Shown here in pieces: positions 17,103 to 25,133 of a stretch of 64,000 nt of DNA. Within the stretch, counting starts at the first letter, position 1. Every line of letters begins with the position of its first letter. The notes beneath the pieces are model-generated. The model worked only from the letters and a program-made list of their open reading frames with translations. It searched no databases and had not been told where the DNA came from. Both the position numbers and the translations under genes were made by a program. The DNA is from Litchfieldella rifensis (GTDB lineage: Bacteria; Pseudomonadota; Gammaproteobacteria; Pseudomonadales; Halomonadaceae), in NCBI RefSeq assembly GCF_042646605.1, contig NZ_JBHRUG010000017.1, positions 361,644 through 425,643 on the forward strand, written 5' to 3'.

Positions 17103-17711
17103 TTAACGCTGTATCCACCAATGCCGGGTCCAGGCGCGCATCACGCGCTCCGGATACCCGGTCTGGTCGCGACTGCCATGGTAGCGAGCGAGCGCGCGTG
17201 TCAGGTCGCCGCCTTCGATTGCCAGGTAGTGGGCGAGAATGGTGCAGCCATAGCGCAGGTTGAGTGGTGGATCGAAGAGGTCGTCGTCGGGACGACCGAG
17301 TTCGCGAACCCAGAACGGCATGATCTGCATCAGCCCCCGGGCGCCGGCGCTGGATACCGCATCCACCGTGAAGGCGCTTTCCACCTGGATCACCGCCAGC
17401 ACGATCTCCGGAGCCAGGCCCGCCAATTGGGCCTCCCGATAAACGCTTTCGAGCAGGCGATGACGCCTCGAGACGTCAGGCACAAAGCGGGCCAGGCGTG
17501 GTTCCATGGCGGTCAACCACTGCCGGGAAGCCCATATTCGCTGGGGCGTCAGCGACCGGTCGAGCGCGCTATCCAAAGTGTCGCGCAGGGCCGATGAGAT
17601 AGCGTCCCGGTCAGGGATATTGCCCTGCGCGGCGGCCAGCGACGCCCAGGGCAGGAACATGATGGCAGCTGCCAGGCAGGCAGCGAGCCATCTAGCGGGC
17701 GACCTTCTCAC
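17103..17711 (-). CDS. Lytic transglycosylase (SLT domain)
   Basis: This is a periplasmic peptidoglycan lytic transglycosylase that cleaves the MurNAc-GlcNAc bond. The SLT core is visible: ALAPEIVLAVIQVESAF with the catalytic glutamate, SSAGARGLMQIMP, and LRYGCTILAHYL. The GTG start at 17711 gives a clean signal peptide (RRSPARWLAACLAAAIMFLPW, cleavage near AAA-QG) and overlaps the end of proS by 20 bases; an ATG at 17756 would add 15 residues with no ribosome site. The gene follows proS and is probably co-transcribed with it. The domain is short, as in Slt35-like or MltC-like minimal enzymes. Confidence 0.85.
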   Translation of the reverse strand: MRRSPARWLAACLAAAIMFLPWASLAAAQGNIPDRDAISSALRDTLDSALDRSLTPQRIWASRQWLTAMEPRLARFVPDVSRRHRLLESVYREAQLAGLAPEIVLAVIQVESAFTVDAVSSAGARGLMQIMPFWVRELGRPDDDLFDPPLNLRYGCTILAHYLAIEGGDLTRALARYHGSRDQTGYPERVMRAWTRHWWIQR

Positions 17712-19413
17712 GCAAGAAGTCGACGATGGCCTCGGTCGGCACCATGGTGGCTTCACTGTCGCGACGTCCCTTGTATTCCATTTCGCCCTTGTCGAGGCTG
17801 CGGTCGCCGATCACCAGGCGATGGGGAATGCCGATCAGTTCCTGGTCGGCGAACTTGACGCCGGGGCGAATGTCGCGATCGTCGAGCAAGACATCGAAGC
17901 CGAGACGGGTGAGGTCGGCATACAGGCGCTCGGCAGTCTCGCGCACACGCTCGGATTTGTGCGCATTCATTGGCACCAGCATCACTTCGAAGGGGGCGAT
18001 CGCCGTCGGCCAGATGATGCCGGCATCGTCGTGATTCTGCTCGATGGCCGATGCCACCACGCGCGTGACGCCAATGCCATAGCAGCCCATCCACGGATGC
18101 GTGGCCTTGCCGTTGTCATCGAGGACGGTGGCGTTCATGGCTTCCGAGTATTTCTTGCCGAGTTGGAAGACATGGCCGACCTCGATGCCGCGCTTGATGG
18201 AAAGGAGACCCTTGCCATCCGGCGAGGGGTCGCCCTCCACCACATTGCGCAGGTCGGCGACCTTGGGCAGTGCCACGTCACGCTCCCAGTTGATGCCGAA
18301 GTAGTGCTTGCCATCGACATTGGCACCGGCGCCGAAATCGCTCATCAGGGCGACCGAGCGATCGATGATGAGCGGCATGTCGAGCCCCACCGGCCCCAAC
18401 GACCCGGGACCGGCGCCCACCACGGCGCGGATCTCGTCTTCCGTCGCCATGGTCAGCGGCGTCGCGATTTCCGGCAGATTCTCGGCCTTGATCTCGTTGA
18501 GTTCGTGATCGCCGCGTACCAGCAAAGCGATCAGGCCGCCTGCCTCGGCATGCACCATCAGCGTCTTGATGGTCTTCTCGATGGGCAGGCCATGCTGTTC
18601 GACCAGCGTGGCGATGGTACGGGCATGGGGAGTGTCGACCAGGCGCAGTTCCTCGCTGGGCGCCGGGCGCTGGGGATCGCTGCCCAAGGGACCCGGCAGC
18701 GCTTCGGCCTTTTCGATATTGGCGGCGTAATCGGACTCGGTCGAGAAGGCGATATCGTCCTCGCCGGACTCGGCGAGCACATGGAATTCGTGGGAGTCGG
18801 TGCCGCCGATGGCGCCGGTGTCGGCCAGCACCGGGCGGAAGTCCAGGCCCAGACGGGTGAAGATACGCACGTAGGCGTCATACATCACCTGATAGGTTTC
18901 CTGGAGCGACGCCTGGCTGATATGGAAGGAGTAGGCGTCCTTCATGATGAATTCACGGGCGCGCATCACCCCGAAGCGTGGGCGGATCTCGTCGCGGAAC
19001 TTGGTCTGGATCTGGTAGAAGTTGGCCGGCAACTGCTTGTAGCTGGCCAACTCACGACGCATCAGGTCGGTGATCACTTCCTCGTGGGTGGGGCCCACGC
19101 AGTAGTCGCGTTCGTGGCGGTCCTTGAGGCGCAGCAGTTCCGGGCCGTACTGCTCCCAGCGGCCGGATTCCTGCCACAGCTCGGCGGGTTGCACCGCCGG
19201 CATCAGTACTTCCTGGGCGCCGGCACGGTCCATTTCCTCGCGCACGATACGCTCGACCTTGCGCAAGGTACGCAGGCCCAATGGCAGCCAGGTGTAGAGC
19301 CCCGAGGTCAGGCGGCGAATCATGCCCGCGCGCAACATCAGCTGATGGCTGACGACTTCGGCATCGGCAGGCGTTTCCTTCAGGGTGGCGATCAACAGTT
19401 GGCTGGCGCGCAT
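17692..19413 (-). CDS. proS: Prolyl-tRNA synthetase
   Basis: This class II synthetase charges tRNA-Pro. The 573 residues show the bacterial-type arrangement: motif 1 region (LTSGLYTWLPLGLRTLRKVERIVREEM), motif 2 (YQIQTKFRDEIRPRFGVMRAREFIMKDAYSFH), a YbaK-like editing insertion in the middle (about residues 225-400, clearing mischarged Ala) and motif 3 with GIGVTRVVASAIEQNHD before the anticodon-binding domain at the C-terminus. The length is normal. The start MRASQLLI is the conserved N-terminus. The downstream transglycosylase gene overlaps it. Confidence 0.97.
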   Translation of the reverse strand: MRASQLLIATLKETPADAEVVSHQLMLRAGMIRRLTSGLYTWLPLGLRTLRKVERIVREEMDRAGAQEVLMPAVQPAELWQESGRWEQYGPELLRLKDRHERDYCVGPTHEEVITDLMRRELASYKQLPANFYQIQTKFRDEIRPRFGVMRAREFIMKDAYSFHISQASLQETYQVMYDAYVRIFTRLGLDFRPVLADTGAIGGTDSHEFHVLAESGEDDIAFSTESDYAANIEKAEALPGPLGSDPQRPAPSEELRLVDTPHARTIATLVEQHGLPIEKTIKTLMVHAEAGGLIALLVRGDHELNEIKAENLPEIATPLTMATEDEIRAVVGAGPGSLGPVGLDMPLIIDRSVALMSDFGAGANVDGKHYFGINWERDVALPKVADLRNVVEGDPSPDGKGLLSIKRGIEVGHVFQLGKKYSEAMNATVLDDNGKATHPWMGCYGIGVTRVVASAIEQNHDDAGIIWPTAIAPFEVMLVPMNAHKSERVRETAERLYADLTRLGFDVLLDDRDIRPGVKFADQELIGIPHRLVIGDRSLDKGEMEYKGRRDSEATMVPTEAIVDFLREKVAR

Positions 19414-19549
19414 GGGTCCGGCGTTTCCTTCGATTCGTGGTGGTAAACCAAGCCGCAGCGGTTACCCGGCAAGGGACAACAGGCGACGTTTTCCGCATTG
19501 TACGGCCAAGCCCATGCCGCGGCAAAAGCCGGGCCACGGGGCAGTCTCC

Positions 19550-20458
19550 TCAGGGTAGCGAAAGAACGTCGATGGTGGTGGCCAGGCGGTCACCTTGGAG
19601 GGGCCAATCGCCATGGTTGTTGACCTGGCCATGGCACCGCAAATGGTGGATCGCTCCCAGGTCGAGTCGCGCCAGTTGCCATCCCGGCGTGGCGTCCTTG
19701 CTGATGGTCAGCAGGCCATCGGTGGGAAAGCCATGGTCGCAGGGCGTATAGATGGCGGCATGCCCGATATTGATGTCCACTGCCGGTGACCACAGCGCTT
19801 CACCCACCGTGGGCGACTGCACGACCGCCACCTGTTGTTCGATGGCCCGGGCCTGGGACGATAATCGCACCCGATAGTAGCCGGCCGCGGTGTCGGTGCA
19901 GCTTGGCACCAGCAGCAGCTCGGCACCGGCCTCGACCAGGGCCCGGGCCAGGTCGGGGAATTCGCTGTCGTAGCAGATCAGTACGCCAAGCCGGCCGACC
20001 GGGGTCTCGAAGACCTTCAATCCCGCTCCCGCCGAGATGCCCCACTGGTCGTTCTCGAAGCGGGTCATGATCTGCTTGTCCTGGTACTCCGCCTGGCCGC
20101 TTGGGCTGAACAGCCAGGCACGGTTGACGAAGCGTCCGTCATCGAGCTGCCAGGGCAGGGAAGGCGCTAGCAGGGTCACCCGATGGGTTTCGGCCAGTGC
20201 CCGCCAGGTGGCAACGACGTCGTCGCGCAGCGGCTGCAGCTCATGCAGTTGCGCCTGCAGGTCGTCACGCACCGGCTCGGGCAGCAACGAAGCCAGCTCC
20301 ATGCCACCATACTCCGGAAACACCAGCAGTTCAGCGCCGCGGCTGGCGGCATCGTTCACCCAGCGTGCTGCCTTGGCCTGGAAATCGGCGAACGTGGCGA
20401 GCGTATCGATGGGGTACTGGGCCGCGGCTACCGTGAGCAGGCGAGGGGCCTCGTCCAT
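19550..20458 (-). CDS. Carbon-nitrogen hydrolase (nitrilase superfamily)
   Basis: This is an amidase-type hydrolase of the nitrilase superfamily, 302 residues, cytoplasmic. The Glu-Lys-Cys triad is visible: LVFPEYGGME, the lysine of QDKQIMTRFEND and LICYDSEFPDLARAL. The substrate is unknown. Its ATG overlaps the stop of the upstream GNAT gene by four bases (ATGA). In other bacteria the same two domains occur fused in one protein, which supports a joint function. It is the last gene of the pair. Confidence 0.88.
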   Translation of the reverse strand: MDEAPRLLTVAAAQYPIDTLATFADFQAKAARWVNDAASRGAELLVFPEYGGMELASLLPEPVRDDLQAQLHELQPLRDDVVATWRALAETHRVTLLAPSLPWQLDDGRFVNRAWLFSPSGQAEYQDKQIMTRFENDQWGISAGAGLKVFETPVGRLGVLICYDSEFPDLARALVEAGAELLLVPSCTDTAAGYYRVRLSSQARAIEQQVAVVQSPTVGEALWSPAVDINIGHAAIYTPCDHGFPTDGLLTISKDATPGWQLARLDLGAIHHLRCHGQVNNHGDWPLQGDRLATTIDVLSLP

Positions 20459-21051
20459 CAGGCCAGCTCCTTGAGCCAGAACACCATCGGCTTGTCGGTT
20501 TCCTGATCCTCGTCGATATCCTTCCAGTGGAAGGTGGTGTGCAAGTCAGGCACCTGGCGGTAACCGCGCGAACGCCAGAAGCCGTGCAGTGGCTGGTAAT
20601 TCGTTGGCTTCCGCGGATGATCGTCGGGACGCTCCACGGCACAGAACGCCACGATATCGAAGCCTTCCTTCGCGGCGTGGGCTTCGCGCTTGGTCATGAA
20701 AGCCTTGCCGATACCCTGTCCGCGATACTCGGGAAGCAATACCGATTCGCCATAGTAGAAGATGCGCGAGATATCGTAACCGGCTTGTTCGAAGGGGGTG
20801 CGAAACTCCTCGACGTCGTCGGTGAGCGGCATGCCGGTTGCCGCACCGACCACGCGGTCGCCATCCAGTGCCAGCACGAATAGGCTGTCCGGGCATTGCG
20901 CATAGCGCCGGAGGTACTGCGCCTCGTACTCGAAGTCCCCGTCATAGAGATAAGGGAACGCGCGGAAGACGTCGATGCGCAGGCGTGCCAGGTCGTCGAG
21001 GTGGGGGGCAATCGCCTGCCCCTGGCAGGTGATCAAGCGTACATCGGTCAT
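20458..21051 (-). CDS. GNAT-family N-acetyltransferase (nitrilase-associated)
   Basis: This is a predicted acetyl-CoA-dependent N-acyltransferase of 197 residues. The acetyl-CoA loop is ESVLLPEYRGQGIGKAFM (R/Q-x-x-G-x-G/A at about residues 108-125), and the LFVLALDGDRVVGAATGMP strand fits the fold. The start at 21051 has GGAGAG at the right distance; the frame is open further upstream but only as the antisense of the amidase gene. It is coupled to the nitrilase-type hydrolase by a four-base overlap. Together they resemble the widespread two-domain GNAT/nitrilase proteins of unknown substrate. Confidence 0.85.
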   Translation of the reverse strand: MTDVRLITCQGQAIAPHLDDLARLRIDVFRAFPYLYDGDFEYEAQYLRRYAQCPDSLFVLALDGDRVVGAATGMPLTDDVEEFRTPFEQAGYDISRIFYYGESVLLPEYRGQGIGKAFMTKREAHAAKEGFDIVAFCAVERPDDHPRKPTNYQPLHGFWRSRGYRQVPDLHTTFHWKDIDEDQETDKPMVFWLKELA

Positions 21052-21088
21052 GACTGTCTCTCCACAATACCTGTCGTTAGGCGGCACA

Positions 21089-22048
21089 CTAGCAAGCTCG
21101 CCGAGCCTCGCCAATAGTGGGAACGACTGCGGGCTCCCCGCTGGCGACTCGCGGCACTGACGGAAGCCCTTCCAGCGCATCGGGGCGATATTTCTCCAAC
21201 AGTGCCCAGAGGATGGCAGCGCTTTCGGCATCCGGCAGGCCTCGATAATCGCTGGGGCGAAAGCGCATCTGAAAGGCCCGCAGCACGGCGTGGGTCTGGG
21301 CATCCATTTCTTGCGTGACCTCGAGCGGGTAGCCCCATCGTGCCAGGGCATGCTGCAACTCGCCGAGAGTCGGTGGGCAGGTAGCGAAGTCGGCACGATA
21401 GCGTGCCACCACCACTTCCTCCGGCCAGACGCCGATTCCCGCTTCATGGAGACGCTTCCAGGGAAAGGCCGGGCCCGGATCGATCTTGCGCGTCGGGGCG
21501 ATGTCCGAATGCGCCACCACGTCGGTGGGATGGATGTCGTGGCGCTCGATGATGTCGCGCGCCAGCGCGATCAGCGCGTCGATCTGTGCTGTGGGGTAGG
21601 GCATCCACCGGATCTCGACGGCGGCCTCCGGGTCGGCTTCGAGTATTCGTCCCACCTCGCTGTAGGGGCGGTCCGGTCCGGTGTTGACGATCTCAATGCC
21701 GATCGAGGTGTCGTTGATGTTGGGACGATCCTTCCAGCTACTGGCGCCGGCATGCCAGGCACGGCGCGACTCGTCGACCAACTGGTAGACCCGTGGCTGG
21801 CTGCGGTACCGGTGGGGAGGCAGGACATAGTGGGTGCTGACATGGGGGCCGGTCAGGGTGGCCAGGGCGTCCACCTCGTCAGTATCGGTATAGTGAATGA
21901 CCAAGTGACGGACGCGGCTGTCGTGTGAGGGCGACGAGTAACGGTGATCGACGTGATAGCCGGGCCGCGATTCCAGCGGCGAAGCGCAGGCGGCCAATAG
22001 CGATCCCACTACCAGCAGCGCGGCGCTGGCCACAAACCTGCCTGGCAT
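21089..22048 (-). CDS. Lipoprotein N-acetylmuramoyl-L-alanine amidase (AmiD-like)
   Basis: This is a cell-wall amidase attached to a membrane by lipidation. The signal peptide ends in a lipobox (SLLAAC, Cys21). The Amidase_2 zinc site is indicated by VIHYTDTDE, AWHAGASSWK and VAHSDIAPTRKIDPG, and a C-terminal helical domain of the peptidoglycan-binding type follows (after about residue 230, ending ALLEKYRPDAL). Length (319) and domain order match AmiD, which cleaves muropeptides in the outer membrane. It sits between the GNAT and DUF3307 genes; the 37-bp gap to the GNAT gene start suggests an independent transcript for the latter. Confidence 0.9.
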   Translation of the reverse strand: MPGRFVASAALLVVGSLLAACASPLESRPGYHVDHRYSSPSHDSRVRHLVIHYTDTDEVDALATLTGPHVSTHYVLPPHRYRSQPRVYQLVDESRRAWHAGASSWKDRPNINDTSIGIEIVNTGPDRPYSEVGRILEADPEAAVEIRWMPYPTAQIDALIALARDIIERHDIHPTDVVAHSDIAPTRKIDPGPAFPWKRLHEAGIGVWPEEVVVARYRADFATCPPTLGELQHALARWGYPLEVTQEMDAQTHAVLRAFQMRFRPSDYRGLPDAESAAILWALLEKYRPDALEGLPSVPRVASGEPAVVPTIGEARRAC

Positions 22049-22050
22049 GA

Positions 22051-22809
22051 TTACTCTCCCATCACCAGCAAGCGCATCAACAAGCCCAGCACCACCGCCG
22101 TCGACACGCTGAGCAGGGTGCCCATGAGCACGTATTCGGTCAGCTTTCGATCCTGGGCGCCGCGCAGTTCACCGAAACGCAGCACCGACTTGGCGGCCAG
22201 CAGGAAGCCGATGGCGGTCAATTGGTCGAGCAGCACCAGCGACAGGACCAGCACGCGCTCGGCCATGCCAATGCGAGCCCCGGCGGCAATCAGCGTACCG
22301 GGGTTGTCGATCTCGTCGCTCCAGCGCTGGATGACCAGGGCAATGACGATCGATAGCGGCCGGGTCACGATCAGGTAGGCTGCGGTAATCCCCAGCACTT
22401 GCGGCGTGACCAGCCAGGTCCAGAACACGGTCAAGGGTTGCCAGCTTCCCAGCCAGGCGAGCCATACGCCCAGTAGCACGACCAGGTGCAAGGCCTGATC
22501 CAGCAGGAACCAGCGTAGCCGGTTGGGAGGCAGGTGGACCTTGCCCAGGTCGATCAGCGCATGGCTGACGGCGACTGCCAGCGCTGCGGCGAGAGCACCG
22601 CCCAGCGTGCCGGTCAACGAGCGGGAAAGGGTCGCCGCCGCCAGCACCGCCAGGATCATGAGGCCGTGGATCAAGGCATGCAGATAAAGTTGCGGAGAGC
22701 GTACCTTCCGTTCATAGCGAGCCTGGACCCAGCGGCCCGGCTGGAGTACGAAGTCGCCCAGCAGATGGACCAGTACCAGTCCCAGCAACAGCGAAAGTTC
22801 GCTATTCAT
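22051..22809 (-). CDS. DUF3307 polytopic membrane protein
   Basis: This is an inner-membrane protein of 252 residues with about six or seven helices. The N-terminus (LLGLVLVHLLGDFVLQPGRW, then LHALIHGLMILA) carries the conserved His/Asp/Gln residues of the DUF3307 family. Biochemical function is unknown. Its ATG overlaps the stop of the SatD-like gene by four bases (ATGA), so the two proteins are made together. DUF3307 genes are commonly found next to SatD-family genes. Confidence 0.8.
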   Translation of the reverse strand: MNSELSLLLGLVLVHLLGDFVLQPGRWVQARYERKVRSPQLYLHALIHGLMILAVLAAATLSRSLTGTLGGALAAALAVAVSHALIDLGKVHLPPNRLRWFLLDQALHLVVLLGVWLAWLGSWQPLTVFWTWLVTPQVLGITAAYLIVTRPLSIVIALVIQRWSDEIDNPGTLIAAGARIGMAERVLVLSLVLLDQLTAIGFLLAAKSVLRFGELRGAQDRKLTEYVLMGTLLSVSTAVVLGLLMRLLVMGE

Positions 22810-23447
22810 CGCGTGTCGTCCTTGAGTCGTTGGCTGATGTAAGCCAGGTAGTCTGCCAGTAGCGGCCAGCGGGCGGCGCGTAGTCGCTTGTGCACTCCCG
22901 GCTGGCTGATGCCTAGTCGTTCGGCGAGCGCCTGCTGAGACTCATCGTGCCATAGACTCAGGTAGACGGCTTCTGCGGAGTAGCGTGACCAGCCATCGAT
23001 CAAGTCATCGGCGAAGTGGGTCAACAGGTCGAGACAGCCGCTCTCCTTTTCATCCGCGATGTTCAACTGCAGATGTGCATGGCTGTCGCTCATGGCATCC
23101 AGGTTTTGGCCGGAGCGAACGAACGTTTCTCCGCTGGCCTGCGTCACTCGTTGTTCGGGGTCCCAGTGATCCGGTCCTACCGCCACGGCGATGCGGGCAT
23201 CCCAGCGCTGCCGATCCTCGGAATGCCTGATAAGGGCGGCACGCAGTAGCACGGCGGCGGTCATGGCATCGGCGGGGTCGGGCAGGGCGAGTTGGAAACC
23301 GTCGCCGCGGTAGCGTTCTCCCTGGCCCCGGTAACGAGTTGCCAAGGCTTGCAGCGCCGCATCGAGCGTCTCGAACAGACGCGATGAATCCTCCACCTGG
23401 CGGGATTCGATAACGTCACCGGTCAGTACGGCGATTCTCTGCGACAT
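22806..23447 (-). CDS. SatD-family protein: cyclase-like domain plus HTH
   Basis: The 213-residue protein has an N-terminal alpha/beta domain and a C-terminal helix-turn-helix (QALAERLGISQPGVHKRLRAA, about 170-190). The N-terminal domain has VLTGDVIESR (Asp11) and, 38 residues on, RYRGDGFQL (Asp49), then ARIAVAVG. This resembles the metal-binding and GDG segments of class III nucleotidyl cyclases (inference). The family is named after SatD of Streptococcus, linked to acid tolerance. The start at 23447 is preferred over an upstream in-frame ATG because it begins the conserved strand and has an AGAGA site. Two AT-rich palindromes lie 30-81 bases upstream, plausibly its own operators. It is coupled to the DUF3307 gene. 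Confidence 0.75.
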   Translation of the reverse strand: MSQRIAVLTGDVIESRQVEDSSRLFETLDAALQALATRYRGQGERYRGDGFQLALPDPADAMTAAVLLRAALIRHSEDRQRWDARIAVAVGPDHWDPEQRVTQASGETFVRSGQNLDAMSDSHAHLQLNIADEKESGCLDLLTHFADDLIDGWSRYSAEAVYLSLWHDESQQALAERLGISQPGVHKRLRAARWPLLADYLAYISQRLKDDTR

Positions 23448-23476
23448 CGGTCGTTCTCTGAAGGTAATGATTCTTA

Positions 23477-23528
23477 AATATAACCCTTTTTGGGAATATT
23501 TCAATGAAATAACCTTTTTCGGTTATTT
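23477..23528 (-). promoter_or_regulatory. Paired AT-rich palindromes, predicted satD operator region
   Basis: Site 1 (23477-23500) is AATATAACCC-N5-GGGAATATT and site 2 (23507-23528) is AAATAACC-N6-GGTTATTT, a perfect 8-bp dyad. Both share the pattern AACC-T-rich-GGTTA/GGGAA in an otherwise GC-rich sequence, and a lone GGGTTAT half-site follows at about 23549. Their position upstream of an HTH-containing gene suggests autoregulation. Confidence 0.5.
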
Positions 23529-23601
23529 ATTCAAGATATGCCAGATAAGGGTTATGAAGTGTCAGTGAGCCAATGCATGCATGGCGGTGGCGACAATGAC
23601 G

Positions 23602-23636
23602 AAAATGGCCTCGCCCGCAAGCTTGCGGGCGAGGCC
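23602..23636 (-). terminator. Intrinsic terminator of the NCS2 purine permease gene
   Basis: A perfect 30-bp palindrome (23607-23636, GGCCTCGCCCGCAAG and its complement) is followed on the minus strand by ATTTTC. It lies 34 bases past the permease stop. Confidence 0.85.
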
Positions 23637-23669
23637 GGAAGAGAAGTGGATGGTGTCGTTGACGCCAGA

Positions 23670-25025
23670 CTATTCGGTGGGCGCCGCCTTGGCCGCTGTG
23701 GTCTTCTGACGGGCGCTGGGGTCGGGAAGAATAAGGTTGAGCACGATCGCGCACAGGGCACCGGGGATCAATCCGGATTCCAACATCGCCGCCACGTTGG
23801 ACGAGAAGCCGGACAGCAACTCCTCGTGGGCGGGCAGCCCGATGGCCACCGAGAGCGAGACCCCGATCACCACCATGTTGCGCTTGTCGAAATGGATCTT
23901 GCTCAGCATCTTGATGCCGGCGCTGGTGATCATGCCGAACATGATCAGCACGGCGCCGCCGAGCACCGCATTGGGAATGCTCGAAATCAGCGCCCCCAGC
24001 TTGGGCAGCAGGCCGGCCACCAGCAGGAAGGCGCCGCCGATGGCGACCACGAAGCGGCTGACCACACCGGTAAGCGCTACCATGCCGACGTTCTGGCTGA
24101 AGCTGATCTGCGGAAAGGCGTTAAACACCGCCGCTACCATGCTCGCCACGCCGTCGGCCATCACCCCACCGGACAACTCCCGCGGCGTGGGTTCGCGATT
24201 GAGTCCACCGGCGGTGGTGCCGACGATATCGCCGATCGACTCGGCACAGGTCACCAGCGCCAGCAGCACCATCGGCAGGATGGCCGCCCAGTGGAATTCG
24301 ATGCCGATGGCGAAAGGTTGCGGCATGGTCACCCAGCTCGCCTCGCCGACCTTGGACATATCCACCATGCCGGTGGCCAGCGCCACGACGAAGCCGGCGA
24401 CCAGCCCCATCAGCGGTGCCACCTCCGACCAGAAACCGCGTCCGTACTGGTGAAAACCCACGGTAATGACGAACACCAGGGCCGCCAGCAGCAGGTGGTG
24501 GGAGCTGCCGAAATCGGGGACACCGAAACCGCCGCCGGCATAGGCGAAGCCCACCGGCAGCAGCAGGATGCCGATCATGATCACGAAGGTGCCGGTGACC
24601 ACCGGCGGAAACAGGAAGCGCACCCAGGGCAGGAACAGACCGACCAGGCCCATGGTCAACCCGGCGCAGAGCGTCGCGCCGAGTGCCGCCGGCAGGCCCA
24701 TGTTCACCGCGATGGGAATCAACAGCGGGACGAAGCCGAAGCTCGTGCCCATGACGATGGGGAGCCGGGCGCCCAGCGGCCCCACCCCCAGCGACTGCAC
24801 CAGGGTGGCGACACCGGCCACGAACATGGCCGCCTGGATCAGGAAGATGGTCACATCGTCCGGCAGATCCATCGCTCCGGCGATGATGATGGGCACGGTC
24901 ACGTTACCCACGAACATCGCCAGCACATGCTGTATGCCAAGCGGCACTGCCTTGGCCACGGGGGGCATGTCATTGACATCGGCACTGGCCGCAAAGCGGC
25001 GATACCAGGTCTTGTTATTGGACAT
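23670..25025 (-). CDS. NCS2-family xanthine/uracil permease
   Basis: This is a nucleobase:cation symporter-2 (NAT/NCS2) of 451 residues with 12-14 membrane segments. Family motifs are visible: GIQHVLAMFVGNVTVP near the start, VTCAESIGDIVG (substrate-binding glutamate), ELSGGVMADG and the QISFSQNVGMVALTGVVSR signature. Family members import xanthine, uric acid or uracil with protons. The neighbouring 8-oxoguanine deaminase points to a purine substrate (inference). AGGAG lies before the ATG. It is likely the second gene of the deaminase-permease transcription unit. Confidence 0.88.
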   Translation of the reverse strand: MSNNKTWYRRFAASADVNDMPPVAKAVPLGIQHVLAMFVGNVTVPIIIAGAMDLPDDVTIFLIQAAMFVAGVATLVQSLGVGPLGARLPIVMGTSFGFVPLLIPIAVNMGLPAALGATLCAGLTMGLVGLFLPWVRFLFPPVVTGTFVIMIGILLLPVGFAYAGGGFGVPDFGSSHHLLLAALVFVITVGFHQYGRGFWSEVAPLMGLVAGFVVALATGMVDMSKVGEASWVTMPQPFAIGIEFHWAAILPMVLLALVTCAESIGDIVGTTAGGLNREPTPRELSGGVMADGVASMVAAVFNAFPQISFSQNVGMVALTGVVSRFVVAIGGAFLLVAGLLPKLGALISSIPNAVLGGAVLIMFGMITSAGIKMLSKIHFDKRNMVVIGVSLSVAIGLPAHEELLSGFSSNVAAMLESGLIPGALCAIVLNLILPDPSARQKTTAAKAAPTE

Positions 25026-25133
25026 CTTGGTCTCCTGTGTTGGAACAGCGGTCGGCAGCTTCTCGTTGTTATCTGCCGGGGTTGGGGCTTGCCGGCATCC
25101 CCCTGTGTCTGTCGATGAGTTCTCGTTCTGAAT

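Noticed and set aside
17506..19446. Long plus-strand frame (646 codons) opposite proS
   Set aside because: It is the antisense of the certain proS gene; its His/Gly/Val-rich composition is a mirror of GC-rich codons.
23538..25118. 526-codon plus-strand frame opposite the purine permease
   Set aside because: Low-complexity His/Asp/Gln-rich antisense of a clear membrane protein gene.
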